From Lepisosteus oculatus (taxonomy: Eukaryota > Chordata > Actinopteri > Semionotiformes > Lepisosteidae): DNA of 64,000 bases. Position numbers and translations under genes: made by a program. Location of the stretch: the NCBI RefSeq assembly GCF_040954835.1, contig NC_090709.1, positions 40,404,975 to 40,468,974 of the forward strand. The letters are read 5' to 3'. Positions 1-10,464 of the stretch are shown piece after piece (within the stretch, counting starts at the first letter, position 1; each line of letters begins with the position of its first letter). The notes under the pieces are model-generated. The model ran no database searches, was not told the origin of the DNA, and was given only the letters and a program-made list of their open reading frames with translations.

Positions 1-41
1 TGTGTGCTGACCCGTATATCGGTCGCGTGTCGATACCGCAG

Positions 42-2360
42 TGGGTGGAGAGTGGCTACTCGACTCAGTGGTGCTACGAGAACTTCATCCAGTTCCGCTC
101 GATGAAGAGGGCCAGGGACGTGCGCGAGCAGCTGGAGGGGCTGATGGAGAGGATCGAGATCGAGCTGACCAGCTGCCAGGGGGACACTGTCCCTGTGCGC
201 AAGGTCTGTCCCCCCTCCTCTCACTCTCTCTCGGTGTCCAGTCAGTGTGTCTGTATGGACTCCTCTCTCTCTCAGTGCAGTGTTCATGTACTGGAGTGTC
301 CAGTCAGTGTGTGTGTATGAACCCCTCTCTCTCTCAGTGCAGTGTTCATGTACTGGAGTGTCCAGTCAGTGTGTCTGTATGAACCCCTCTCTCTCTCTCA
401 GTGCAGTGTTCATGTACTGGAGTGTCCAGTCAGTGTGTGTGTATGAACCCCTCTCTCTCTCAGTGCAGTGTTCATGTACTGGAGTGTCCAGTCAGTGTGT
501 CTGTATGAACCCCTCTCTCTCTCAGTGCAGTGTTCATGTCCTAAAGTGTCCAGTCAGTGTGTCTGTATGAACCCCTCTCTCTCTCAGTGCAGTGTTCATG
601 TACTGGAGTGTCCAGTCAGTGTGTCTGTATGAACCCCTCTCTCTCTCAGTGCAGTGTTCATGTACTGGAGTGTCCAGTCAGTGTGTCTGTGTGTGAACCC
701 CTCTCTCTCTCTCAGTGCAGTGTTCATGTACTGGAGTGTCCAGTCAGTGTGTGTGTATGAACCCCTCTCTCTCTCAGTGCAGTGTTCATGTACTGGAGTG
801 TCCAGTCAGTGTGTCTGTATGAACCCCTCTCTCTCTCAGTGCAGTGTTCATGTACTGGAGTGTCCAGTCAGTGTGTGTGTGTGAACCCCTCTCTCTCTCA
901 GTGCAGTGTTCATGTACTGGAGTGTCCAGTCAGTGTGTCTGTGTGAACCCCTCTCTCTCTCAGTGCAGTGTTCATGTACTGGAGTGTCCAGTCAGTGTGT
1001 GTGTATGAACCCCTCTCTCTCTCAGTGCAGTGTTCATGTACTGGAGTGTCCAGTCAGTGTGTGTGTGTATGAACCCCTCTCTCTCTCAGTGCAGTGTTCA
1101 TGTACTGGGGTGTCCAGTCAGTGTGTGTGTGTGAACCCCTCTCTCTCTCAGTGCAGTGTTCATGTACTGGGGTGTCCAGTCAGTGTGTGTGTGTGAACCC
1201 CTCTCTCTCTCAGTGCAGTGTTCATGTACTGGAGTGTCCAGTCAGTGTGTGTGTATGAACCCCTCTCTCTCTCAGTGCAGTGTTCATGTACTGGAGTGTC
1301 CAGTCAGTGTGTGTGTGTGAACCCCTCTCTCTCTCAGTGCAGTGTTCATGTACTGGGGTGTCCAGTCAGTGTGAACCCCTCTGTCTCTCTCAGGCTGTGA
1401 CGGCTGGGTTCTTCTACCACACTGCTCGCCTCAGTAAGTCGGGGTACAGGACGGTGAAGCACCAGCAGACGGTCTACGTCCACCCCAACAGCTCGCTGTT
1501 CGAGGAGCAGCCCCGCTGGCTCATCTACCACGAGCTGGTCTTCACCACCAAGGAGTTCATGAGACAGGTACCCCTCTCTCTGTCTGCGTCTGTCTGCGTG
1601 TGTCTGCGTGTGTCTGCGTGTGTCTGCGTGTGTCTGCGTGTGTCTCTGCGTGTGTCTCTGCGTGTGTCTCTGCGTGTGTCTCTGCGTGTGTCTCTGCGTG
1701 TGTCTCTGCGTGTGTCTGCGTGTGTCTGCGTGTGTCTGCGTGTGTCTGCGTGTGTCTGCGTGTGTCTGCGTCTCTCTGCGTCTCTCTGCGTCTCTGTGCT
1801 TGCCTGTCTCTCTCTCTCTGCCCGTGTCTGTGTGTCTCTGTGTGTCTGTCTCTCTCTCTCTCTGCCCGTGTGTCTGTGTCTCTGTGTGTCTCTGTGTGTC
1901 TCTGTGTGTCTCTGTGTGTCTCTGTGTGTCTCTGTGTGTCTCTGTGTGTCTCTGTGTGTCTGTGCTTGTCTGTCTCTCTCTCTCTCTGCCCGTGTGTCTG
2001 TGTGTGTCTGTGTGTGTCTGTGTGTGTCTGTGTGTGTCTGTGTGTGTCTGTGTGTGTCTGTGTGTGTCTGTGTGTCTGTGTGTCTCTCTCTGCCCGTGTG
2101 TGTGTGTGTGTGTGTGCTTGCCTGTCTCTCTCTCTCCCCACCCGTGTCTGTATTGGCGTGACTGCAGACAGTGCCAGGCAGGCGCGGGCGGGCGGGCTCT
2201 GTCCTCACTCGGGCCCTCTCCCCCTGCGCAGGTGGTCGAGATCGACAGCTCCTGGCTGCTGGAGGTGGCGCCCCACTACTACAAGTCCAAGGAGCTGGAG
2301 GACAGCGCCAGCAAGAAGATGCCCCGGCAGCAGGGGAAGACGAGGGACGAGCTGGGCTGA
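42..2360 (+). CDS. dhx16: DHX16 (Prp2-type DEAH-box RNA helicase), last three coding exons
   Basis: These are the C-terminal 154 residues of DHX16, the spliceosomal DEAH-box ATPase (yeast Prp2 homologue) that remodels the activated spliceosome before the first catalytic step. Exons are 42-203, 1394-1567 and 2232-2360. All joins are phase 0 with GT-AG borders, and the stop is TGA at 2358-2360. The protein reads almost colinearly with vertebrate DHX16. Landmarks are [20 protein letters not shown], the [13 protein letters not shown] block at the start of the second exon, [20 protein letters not shown], and the end KTRDELG. This is the OB-fold and extreme C-terminus; the helicase core lies upstream, outside the window. 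The first exon is taken to start after the AG at 40-41, because bases 1-41 do not encode the conserved residues that precede this tryptophan. That acceptor has a poor pyrimidine tract. Both introns are filled by tandem repeats. Confidence 0.96.
215..1393 (+). repeat. 62-bp minisatellite filling a DHX16 intron
   Basis: About 18 head-to-tail copies of a 62-bp unit. Each contains GTGTCCAGTCAGTGTGT, then AACCCCTCTCTCTCTCAG, then TGCAGTGTTCATGTACTGGA. Copies differ by one or a few bases and by TG or CT slippage. The last copy runs straight into the true splice acceptor at 1392-1393, so every unit carries a copy of the pyrimidine tract and AG. The same unit recurs in reverse complement at 6,722-7,112 and 16,146-16,345. 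Confidence 0.95.
1575..2150 (+). repeat. TGTGTCTG/TGTGTCTC microsatellite in last DHX16 intron
   Basis: Almost the whole 664-bp intron is made of short TGTGTCTGCG, TGTGTCTC and TGTGTGTC runs, separated by CTCTCTCTGCCCGTG interruptions. It is pyrimidine/GT rich on the plus strand. The normal acceptor (CCCCTGCGCAG) follows at 2231. Open frames through this block on either strand are repeat artefacts. Confidence 0.95.
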
Positions 2361-2610
2361 GCAGCGCTCTCTCTCTCTCTCTCTCGCACACCGGACACCG
2401 AGACTGACCGGGCCTCCGGAGGGGCTTACTGGGGGGTACGGGGGGGCCTCTTTCTCCGGAAGCGCGGGAGTCCACACCCACACACAGGACTGGCGGCGGG
2501 GAGTTGTCCTGTACCTCGTAGTTGGACTCCTTTCTCTCTCTTTTGTTCTGGTCGTCCTGCTCCGTCCGACATCGGGATCGGGGCTCCGCCGGAGAGAGGG
2601 AGAGACGGAC

Positions 2611-2616
2611 AATAAA
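2611..2616 (+). promoter_or_regulatory. Polyadenylation signal AATAAA for DHX16
   Basis: AATAAA lies 251 bases after the DHX16 stop codon. A second AATAAA at 2882-2887 could serve a longer 3' UTR. The spacing is ordinary for a short vertebrate 3' UTR. Confidence 0.7.
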
Positions 2617-2723
2617 AGCCTTTTCTGCGGCCGGCCAAGACTGTAATGCGGAGTTGAGCCGTTTTCTAGTTTTAATCATCGTTTCTGACCTGCTGCTGGT
2701 ACGGGGGGGGGGTGGGGGTTTCA

Positions 2724-2737
2724 CCACCAGAGGGCGG
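2724..2737 (+). promoter_or_regulatory. CTCF-like core motif downstream of DHX16
   Basis: CCACCAGAGGGCGG fits the vertebrate CTCF core (CCASYAGRKGGCRS) at all 14 positions. It sits between the two possible DHX16 polyadenylation signals, at the border between a housekeeping gene and a repeat-rich stretch. This is a motif match only. Confidence 0.45.
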
Positions 2738-2954
2738 CCTTTCCTTGTTGTTGTCTCCCCCCCGATGTCTGATATGTGAGAAAGCGATGATGTGGCTGTC
2801 CTGCCCCCCAGGGACGTGCAGGTCGAGTTATTTCGCAGGTTCCTGCTGGCGGGTGACAGCAGCGTTTTTCTGTTCCTTTTTAATAAACCTTTTCTAAAGC
2901 TCCACCTTGATTCGCCTGGTGCTGCGGTCTCTCTCCCCTCCCCCTGATGAGCTG

Positions 2955-3456
2955 GTGCAGGACGATCGCCGTGCGTCTCCCAGGTGGGGTTACTGGTTGC
3001 AGAACGATCGCCGTGCCTCTCCCAGGTGGGGTTACTGGTTGCAGAACGATCGCTGTGCGTCTCCCAGGTGGGGTTACTGGTTGCAGAACGATCGCCGTGC
3101 CTCTCCCAGGTGGGGTTACTGGTTGCAGAACGATCGCTGTGCGTCTCCCAGGTGGGGTTACTGGTTGCAGAACGATCGCTGTGCGTCTCCCAGGTGGGGT
3201 TACTGGTTGCAGAACGATCGCTGTGCGTCTCCCAGGTGGGGTTACTGGTTGCAGAACGATCGCTGTGCGTCTCCCAGGTGGGGTTACTGGTTCCAGAATG
3301 ATCGCTGTGTGTCTCCCAGGTGGGGTTACTGGTTGCAGAACGATCACTGTGCGTCTCCCAGGTGGGGTTACTGGTTGCAGAACGATCGCTGTGCGTCTCC
3401 CAGGTGGGGTTACTGGTTGCAGAATGATCGCTGTGCGTCTCCCAGGTGGGGTTACT
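2955..3456 (+). repeat. 42-bp minisatellite, about 12 copies
   Basis: Unit with key parts AACGATCGCTGTGCGTCTCC and CAGGTGGGGTTACTGGTTGC. The period is 42 bp, a multiple of three without stops, so several frames stay open for over 150 codons on both strands. I read these as artefacts. Variation is mostly CGCCGTGCC versus CGCTGTGCG. Confidence 0.93.
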
Positions 3457-3514
3457 CTTCATTGTGGGATTCTCTCGGTAGGAAATACTGTCATAATGAA
3501 GTGGATCAGACTGC

Positions 3515-4665
3515 TGTTCACTGCTAGTCTGACTGACAGCACTGTCACACCTGGAGCAGATCAGACTGCTGCGCACTGGGAGTCTGACTGACAGCACTGT
3601 CACACCTGGAGAGGATCAGACTGCTGCGCACTGGGAGTCTGACAGCACTGTCACACCTGGAGAGGATCAGACTGCTGCGCACTGGGAGTCTGACTGACAG
3701 CATTGTCACACCAGGAGTGGATCAGACTGCTGCGCACTGGGAGTCTGACTGACAGCACTGTCACACCTGGAGACGATCAGACTGCTGCGCACTGGGAGTC
3801 TGACTGACAGCACTGTCACACCTGGAGAGGATCAGACTGCTGTGCACTGGGAGTCTGACAGCACTGTCACACCTGGAGAGGATCAGACTGCTGCGCACTG
3901 GGAGTCTGACTGACAGCACTGTCACACCTGGAGCGGATCAGACTGCTGCGCACTGGGAGTCTGACTGACAGCACTGTCACACCTGGAGCGGATCAGACTG
4001 CTGCACACTGGGAGATTGACTGACAGCACTGTCACACCTGGAGTGGATCAGACTGCTGCGCACTGGGAGTCTGACTGACAGCACTGTCACACCTGGAGCG
4101 GATCAGACTGCTGCGCACTGGGAGTCTGACAGCACTGTCACACCTGGAGCGGATCAGAGTGCTGCGCACTGGGAGTCTGACTGACAGCACTGTCACACCT
4201 GGAGAGGATCAGACTGCTGCGCACTGGGAGTCTGACTGACAGCAGTGTAAAACCAGGAGTGGATCAGACTGCTGCGCACTGGGAGTCTGACAGCACTGTC
4301 ACACCTGGAGCGGATCAGACTGCTGCGCACTGGGAGTCTGACAGCACTGTCACACCTGGAGCGGATCAGACTGCTGCGCACTGGGAGTCTGACAGCACTG
4401 TCACACCTGGAGCGGATCAGACTGCTGCGCACTGGGAGTCTGACTGACAGCACTGTCACACCTGGAGCGGATCAGACTGCTGCGCACTGGGAGTCTGACT
4501 GACAGCACTGTCACACCTGGAGCGGATCAGACTGCTGCGCACTGGGAGTCTGACTGACAGCACTGTCACACCTGGAGCGGATCAGACTGCTCTCCTCAGT
4601 GTAAAACTCGGAGTGGATCAGACTGCTCTCCTCAGTGTAAAACCCGGAGTGGATCAGACTACTCT
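3515..4665 (+). repeat. 55/51-bp minisatellite, about 20 copies
   Basis: Unit contains CTGACTGACAGCACTGTCAC, ACCTGGAGCGGATCAGACTG and CTGCGCACTGGGAGT. The 55-bp form has CTGACTGACAG and the 51-bp form CTGACAG, a 4-bp slippage that switches reading frame. Four consecutive 51-bp copies keep a frame open near 4,260-4,447. The 3' end decays into shorter copies with CTCCTCAGTGTAAAACTCGG. Confidence 0.93.
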
Positions 4666-5635
4666 CCTGAGGGAAACTTTATTCTGTAACGCGGAAGGGG
4701 TTGCCGTTGAGACAAATTAAATGTGTGAACCAGGGCTGGGAAACCACTGGTTTTGAGCTCGTGTGTGTTCGTGTGTGCAGCCTGTGTCCCTCCTGCATTA
4801 TTGCCACTGTTGTATGGGGGGAAAAATCAAAACAGGTAAAGCTATTTTATTAAAAACGAATAAACGATTTGAAGAAAAAACCGGAGAGGTTATGAGACTT
4901 GGTGGCGGCGTGCGAGATGGGGTTCTTGTGGGTGATATTAATATCAGCAGGGGTAATATTGATATCGGGAACATTCATGTTCCTGTCCTTTTTAATCCCG
5001 ATGGCCTCTTTAAATCAGTCCTGCCCCTCCTCACAGAGCAGGGACTCCCAGTCCACACACCCCTGTTTCCAGTATTACCGAAGAGGCGACGTTGACATTG
5101 GACATATTCGTGTTGACATCAGTCAAACGGATCAGTTGGCAGTCCCTGATCCCAGTGTTCTGAAAGAGGGAACGTCGACATCATTTAATTTAAGGAACAG
5201 GTAAAGGTTTATTCCAGGCTGAACAGAGAGAGTCTCTTTCCCTCTCTCTTCGACGCAGGAATAAACCTACTGGAACTCATTTCGTTTGAAGAGGCCATCA
5301 GGACTCAGAGCAGCCATTTTACTGATATCAATGTACAATATCACCGCTCCTGATCCAGGTATCATCAAAGAGGTGGCGTTGCTATCGGACATACACAGCA
5401 CGTTGCTATCAGCTGCTCTTGGTTCTGATGTCCTCTTCAGATGGATTACAGAGCAGGGCCGCCCAGTCCGCAGACACACACCTGTTTCCAGTGTTGTCAA
5501 AGAGGTAACGTTGCTACCTGTCCAATGGCTGGTGTCCATGCTGAGCTCCTCACTGTCGCAGCAGTGGTGTAAGACACCTCTGTGAATGCTGTATAACGTA
5601 GACATTATCAGACACGGGACACTCTCACAATATTA
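4666..5635. other. Low-copy intergenic stretch with a diverged internal duplication
   Basis: I recognise no gene here. Two parts resemble each other. Near 5,033-5,100 there is CAGAGCAGGGACTCCCAGTC followed by CCTGTTTCCAGTATTACCGA and an AGAGGCGACGTTGACATTG motif. Near 5,450-5,525 there is CAGAGCAGGGCCGCCCAGTC followed by CCTGTTTCCAGTGTTGTCAA and AGAGGTAACGTTGCTACC. Together with the ATATTAATATCAGC-type segments this suggests an old tandem repeat that has mostly decayed. Confidence 0.5.
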
Positions 5636-5639
5636 TATA

Positions 5640-6470
5640 CACCTGCTGGGACAGCCTTTTATACACTGAAACACACACTACACTAACACACAGACCCTCT
5701 GTACCCTCTGTGCACTAACACACAGACCCTCTGTACACAGGTACACACACTACACTAACACACAGACCCTCTGTACACAGGTACACACACACACACTGCA
5801 CTAACACACAGACCCTCTGTACACAGGTACACACACTGCACTAACATACAGACCCTCTCTACACAGGTACACACACTACACTAACACACAGACCCTCTGT
5901 ACACAGATACACACACACTGCACTAACACACAGACCCTCTGTACACAGGTACACACACTACACTAACACACAGACCCTCTGTACACAGATACACACACAC
6001 ACTGCACTAACATACAGACCCTCTCTACACAGGTACACACACACACACTACACTAACACACAGACCCTCTGTACACAGGTAAACACACACTACACTAACA
6101 CACAGACCCTCTGTACACAGATACACACACACTACACTAACACACAGACCCTCTGTACACAGGTAAACACACACTGCCCTAACATACAGACCCTCTCTAC
6201 ACAGGTACACACACTGCCCTAACATACAGACCCTCTCTACACAGGTACACACACTGCCCTAACATACAGACCCTCTGTACACAGGTAAACACGCACACTA
6301 CACTAACACACAGACCCTCTGTACACAGATACACACACACTGCACTAACACACAGACCCTCTGTACACAGGTACACACAGACCCTCTGTACACAGATACA
6401 CACACACTGCACGTGCACACAGGCCCTCTGTAGACGGATACACGCACACACTGCACGCGCACACACTCTG
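5640..6470 (+). repeat. About 40-bp minisatellite, about 20 copies
   Basis: Unit contains CTAACACACAGACCCTCTGT and ACACAGGTACACACACTACA, with variable CA-dinucleotide length. Towards the 3' end copies become irregular and merge with GCACGTGCACACAGGCCCTC. It is noncoding. Confidence 0.92.
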
Positions 6471-6550
6471 TACACAATGACAGGCTGGCTCACGATAGCA
6501 GGGCGACACCCCCACGCCTAGTCATGCTGTCATACATACCTCTCCGACAG

Positions 6551-6721
6551 GTCGGACCTGCTAGGCAGGACCGAGGCAGAGAGGACACACTCTGAGCAGT
6601 GCAGGGAGCAGCAGAAGGAAAACAGCACAGGAGCAGCAGGGAAGAGGAGACACAGGCTGAGCTGCTGACACAGACAGAGGGACCCTGTGTGGAGACAGAC
6701 TGAGGAGCCAGGAGAGAGCAG
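6551..6721 (+). other. Candidate noncoding 5' exon of the RING gene
   Basis: A non-repetitive segment preceded by an AG (CTCTCCGACAG) and ending in a strong donor, AGCAG|GTGAGAG, at 6,721/6,722. No long frame is open. The RING coding exon has a good acceptor, CCTTCCACCCCCTCTAG, at 7,390. A 5' UTR exon here with the 6,722-7,390 minisatellite as intron is therefore plausible. There is no other support. Confidence 0.25.
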
Positions 6722-7112
6722 GTGAGAGAGAGAGAGGGGTTCATACAGACACACTGACTGGACACTCCAGTACATGAACACTGCACTGAGAGAGAGAGGG
6801 GTTCACACAGACACACTGACTGGACACTCCAGTACATGAACACTGCACTGAGAGAGAGAGGGGTTCACACAGACACACTGACTGGACACTCCAGTACATG
6901 AACACTGCACTGAGAGAGAGAGGGGTTCATACACACACACTGACTGGACACTCCAGTACATGAACACTGCACTGAGAGAGAGAGGGGTTCACACAGACAC
7001 ACTGACTGGACACTCCAGTACATGAACACTGCACTGAGAGAGAGAGGGGTTCACACAGACACACTGACTGGACACTCCAGTACATGAACACTGCACTGAG
7101 AGAGAGAGGGGG
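6722..7112 (-). repeat. 62-bp minisatellite, inverted relative to the DHX16 intron array
   Basis: Six to seven copies of the DHX16-intron unit in reverse complement (CTGACTGGACACTCCAGTAC, ATGAACACTGCACTGAGAGA). The first copy begins at the GTGAGAGAGAG of a donor-like site. The shared unit shows the array exists at more than one locus. Confidence 0.93.
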
Positions 7113-7497
7113 GTTAATTCTGCAGTTAATATTCTACTCTTGTGATGTTGTACGCCCGTCATGTGATCGTGCTGAATGTTTTTCCTGATCTGGGTGTGCA
7201 CTGCCCCCGTCCAAAAGACCTAGCTGCTCTCCTGAATGTCCTGAATGTCGTTCTGTGCCTCCGCCATGCTGCCACGCGCGCTTGTCTGCTTCCCTGGGCC
7301 TCCTCGGTGCGCGTCCGCACGTCCGAGGCCCGCAGCCCTGTCCTGCCTTCCGAATTCGAGCTGTGACCCTCTCCCTTCCACCCCCTCTAGGACCACCCCG
7401 CCCGCGCCCGGAGACCGTATCCCTCCGCCCTGCCCGCCTCCGATGACCTCCTGACCGGGACTACTTGCCCAGCCCCCGCCCGCCGCCGCCGCCGACG

Positions 7498-8340
7498 ATG
7501 CTAGCGGTCGCCATGCCGACGGAAGCCGGCGACAAGGGCGCCGAGGGGGGCGGGGCCGGGGGCGGGGCCGGGGGCGGGGCTTGGGGTCGCCGCCCAGGCA
7601 GCGCCAGCAGCGAGCGCAGCCAGAAGGGGGCGGGCGCGCGGCCGGAGAAGGGGAGGGCGAGCCGGCGGCGGCGGCGGCGGGAGCGGAGGGCCCTGGAGGC
7701 GCCCGGCGGCGGGGAGGCGGGCGAGCCGGGCGAGCCGGGCGAGCTGGGCCTGGAGGTGAGCGAGCAGGAGTGCGTCGTCTGCTTCTGCGCCTTCGACAAC
7801 CTCTTCAAGACGCCCAAGCTGCTGGCCTGCGGGCACACCTTCTGCCTGGAGTGCCTGGCCCGCATCAACGTGGCCTCGGCCCGCCTCACCAGCCTGCCCT
7901 GCCCGCTGTGCCGCGCGCCCACGCCGCTGCCCCACGGCCGCGACCTCACCCGGCTGGCCACCGACGCCCGCGCGCTGGGCCGCCGCCGCCCGCCGCTCTC
8001 CGTGCGCTTCGACCGCAGCCGGGGCCGGCTCTTCGTGCGGGGCCCCGGGGCCCTGCCGGGGCTGAAGCGGGGGGGCGGGGCGGCCGCCGGCCCGTCCCTG
8101 GAGGTGGGGCGCCCCCCCAGCCGGGCGCCCGGGCGCCTGCGGCGGTTCTTCCGCTCCGACGGGTGCTACTACGGGGTGCTGGCGGTGGTCGTGCTGGTGA
8201 TCGTCGTGCTGCTGCTGCTGGGGGTCCTGGCCTTCCTGACCGTGCCCGGCCTGGGGGGCGGCTCCCGCCCCACCTCCTCCTCCTCCTCCTCGGCCCCCAA
8301 CACTTCCGGGTCGCAGGCCACCGGCCAGCCCAATCCCTGA
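7498..8340 (+). CDS. RING-finger membrane protein, RNF183/RNF223/RNF225-like E3 ligase
   Basis: Intronless coding region of 280 residues. Residues 1-90 are a low-complexity Gly/Ala/Arg-rich region. A C3HC4 RING follows at about 92-138, with zinc ligands C92, C95, C111, H113, C116, C119, C135 and C138. A hydrophobic segment at about 224-249 (YYGVLAVVVLVIVVLLLLG) can span the membrane, and the tail is Ser/Pro-rich. A RING followed by one C-terminal membrane anchor is the layout of the RNF183/186/223/225 family of small membrane E3 ubiquitin ligases. The text around the RING (FDNLFKTPKLLACGHTFCLE) fits that group. The exact orthologue is not decided. The ATG at 7,498 has A at -3; the next ATG, at 7,513, is also possible. 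A splice acceptor ends at 7,390, so 7,391-7,497 is 5' UTR. The exon is extremely GC-rich. Confidence 0.9.
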   Translation: MLAVAMPTEAGDKGAEGGGAGGGAGGGAWGRRPGSASSERSQKGAGARPEKGRASRRRRRRERRALEAPGGGEAGEPGEPGELGLEVSEQECVVCFCAFDNLFKTPKLLACGHTFCLECLARINVASARLTSLPCPLCRAPTPLPHGRDLTRLATDARALGRRRPPLSVRFDRSRGRLFVRGPGALPGLKRGGGAAAGPSLEVGRPPSRAPGRLRRFFRSDGCYYGVLAVVVLVIVVLLLLGVLAFLTVPGLGGGSRPTSSSSSSAPNTSGSQATGQPNP

Positions 8341-8482
8341 GGAGGAGGAGGAGGAGGAAGGGCAGGGCAGGGCAGGGCGCAGCTGGCAGGGGCCGGAGGA
8401 GGGCGCGGGCGACCGGGGAGCAGCTCGGAGGGGTTCGTGCCCGGCGTTCAGCCGAGACACAGGACGACAGCGAGGCCTGCTG

Positions 8483-8868
8483 GGAAATCCCTGCCACTTC
8501 CTGTTCCTGTCCGGTTGGCTGCGGCCGGCGCCGCTTCCTGTTCCTGTCCGGTTTGGCCGCGGACGGCGCCACTTCCTGTTCCTGTCCGGTTTGGCCGCGG
8601 GCGGCGCCACTTCCTGTTCCTGTCCGGTTTGGCCGCGGGCGGCGCCACTTCCTGTTCCTGTCCGGTTGGCTGAGGCCGGCGCCGCTTCCTGTTCCTGTCC
8701 GGTTGGCCGCAGAAGGCGCCACTTCCTGTTCCTGTCCAGTTGGCCGCAGAAGGCGCCACTTCCTGTTCCTGTCCAGTTGGCCGCGGGCGGCGCCGCTTCC
8801 TGTTCCTGTCCGGTTGGCCGCAGAAGGCGCCACTTCCTGTTCCTGTCCGGTTTGGCCGCGGGCGGTGG
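8483..8868 (+). repeat. 37-39-bp minisatellite carrying ETS-type sites, in the RING gene 3' region
   Basis: About ten copies with CACTTCCTGTTCCTGTCCGG followed by TTGGCCGCGGGCGGCGC or a CAGAAGGCGC variant. ACTTCCTG is, on the other strand, CAGGAAGT, a consensus ETS-family core. The array lies between the RING stop codon and the only clear AATAAA, so it is probably in the 3' UTR. Confidence 0.9.
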
Positions 8869-9264
8869 GGACTGTGGGACGGTCTCTGGCAGAGCAGCGC
8901 CCGGGTCCTCGTTTGCAGGGGGTGGACAGTCATGTCCGTGGTCAGGACTTCCGGCTCCTGATCCCCCGCTGTCTGGATCTGCATCGTGGCTCCAGTGCCC
9001 TCCCGGGGTCACAGTGGGGTGATATCGTGGCCGAATCGTCTGTCCGGGGGGCGCCTGGAGGAGTGGGCTGGACTTGCTGGAGAATCTGGGCGAATCCTAC
9101 GCTCTCCGCCCCATGTGACTGCCTGCGCACCAGGAGGAGAGTTCACTGCTCTCCAGGGGACATCGGACCCCCGTCTGCTGTCTGACAGCTTCTTCCAGTC
9201 CAGGGTCACAGACTGGGGGAGCTGGAGTCTGTCCCAGCAGGCAACAGGCACAAGGCAGGGTTCA

Positions 9265-9785
9265 CCCTGGACAGGACAGCAGTCCATCACAGGACACACA
9301 CACACACTCACACACCCTGGACAGGACACCAGTCCATCACAGGACACACACACACACACACGCTGGACAGGACACCAGTCCATCACAGGACACACACACA
9401 CTCACACACCCTGGACAGGACAGCAGTCCATCACAGGACACACTCACACACACACCCTGGACAGGACACCAGTCCATCACAGGACACACACACACTCACA
9501 CACCCTGGACAGGACACCAGTCCATCACAGGACACACACACACTCACACCCTGGACAGGACACCAGTCCATCACAAGACACACACTCACACCCTGGACAG
9601 GACACCAGTCCATCACAGGACACACACACTCACACACCCTGGACAGGACACCAGTCCATCACAGGACACACACACACACTCACACACCCTGGACAGGACA
9701 CACACACTCACACACCCTGGACAGGACACCAGTCCATCACAGGACACTCACACACACACCCTGGACAGGACACCAGTCCATCACA

Positions 9786-9822
<37 letters not shown>

Positions 9823-9962
9823 GCAGCCTGTCTGTGGACCGTGGGAGGAAACCCAAGTGAACAAGGAGGGGGCAGCATGCAGACTCCACACAGACAGCGA
9901 ACCCCCCAGACCCGGAGCGGGACCTGGGGCCCCAGCGCAGGGAGGCGGCAGTGCTGAACCCT
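9265..9962 (+). mobile_element. Dispersed repeat with one module expanded into a minisatellite
   Basis: Bases 9,265-9,835 hold about eleven copies of CCCTGGACAGGACACCAGTC + CATCACAGGACAC with variable CA/CACT spacers. The following text has GTGGGAGGAAACCC, then GCAGACTCCACACAGACAGC and later CAGTGCTGAACCC. In many fish genomes I recall the same order once per copy: a GGACAGG...CCAGTCCATC module, a CA run, then GTGGGAGGAAACC and a CTCCACACAG end. The array therefore looks like expansion of one module of that interspersed element. Confidence 0.65.
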
Positions 9963-10358
9963 GGCCCCCGCCGGCGGTGTCCCGCGCTGAGGTCCAGCCG
10001 CGAACTGGGAGCACAGGAGGCACGTTCTGGAGGAGAGAACGGCACACTGCCCGTTGCGATGCTCTAAGCGCCCTCGGGCTGGAGCGCTGCATGATGGGAC
10101 TCTGCGGAGCCGTTTGCCGTCGCACAGCGATACAGCAGGCGCTGGCTGCCGGCGAGCACCGGGTGAGAGGACTCTGGTGACGCGCCCCCCCGTGGGGCGG
10201 GCGGGGGCGGACCGGAGCGCTCTGATTGGGCGGCGCGGACCCCGCTGAAAGGGCCCAGCCAATCGCAAGGCTGGAATGGGGGAGATTGACACTGGTGGGT
10301 GGTGGTGGTGGGGGGGGGGGGGGTGATTCTGTATTCCTTTGTACATATTCCTGGTGTA

Positions 10359-10364
10359 AATAAA
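10359..10364 (+). promoter_or_regulatory. Polyadenylation signal AATAAA, probably for the RING gene
   Basis: Found in GGTGTAAATAAACACATTTG, and the first AATAAA I see after the RING stop codon at 8,340. This would give a 3' UTR of about 2 kb holding the ETS-type array and the 9.3-9.8 kb array. GC boxes and CCAAT/ATTGG motifs at 10,190-10,265 leave open a separate short transcript. Confidence 0.4.
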
Positions 10365-10464
10365 CACATTTGACTTTAAGGGACCCCTCCCAGAGTTCCT
10401 CTTCATTCGCTCCGGGGGGGTAAGCTGCATATCCTTAGTGGTCACAAATGACATGAGGTCATTC

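Noticed and set aside
1525-3603. 692-codon open frame on the minus strand
   Set aside because: It runs through microsatellite, DHX16 antisense and the 42-bp array. The composition ([17 protein letters not shown]) is pure repeat.
7581-9185. Long frames overlapping the RING gene in other frames and on the other strand
   Set aside because: High GC removes stop codons. Only the RING frame shows zinc ligands and a membrane segment.
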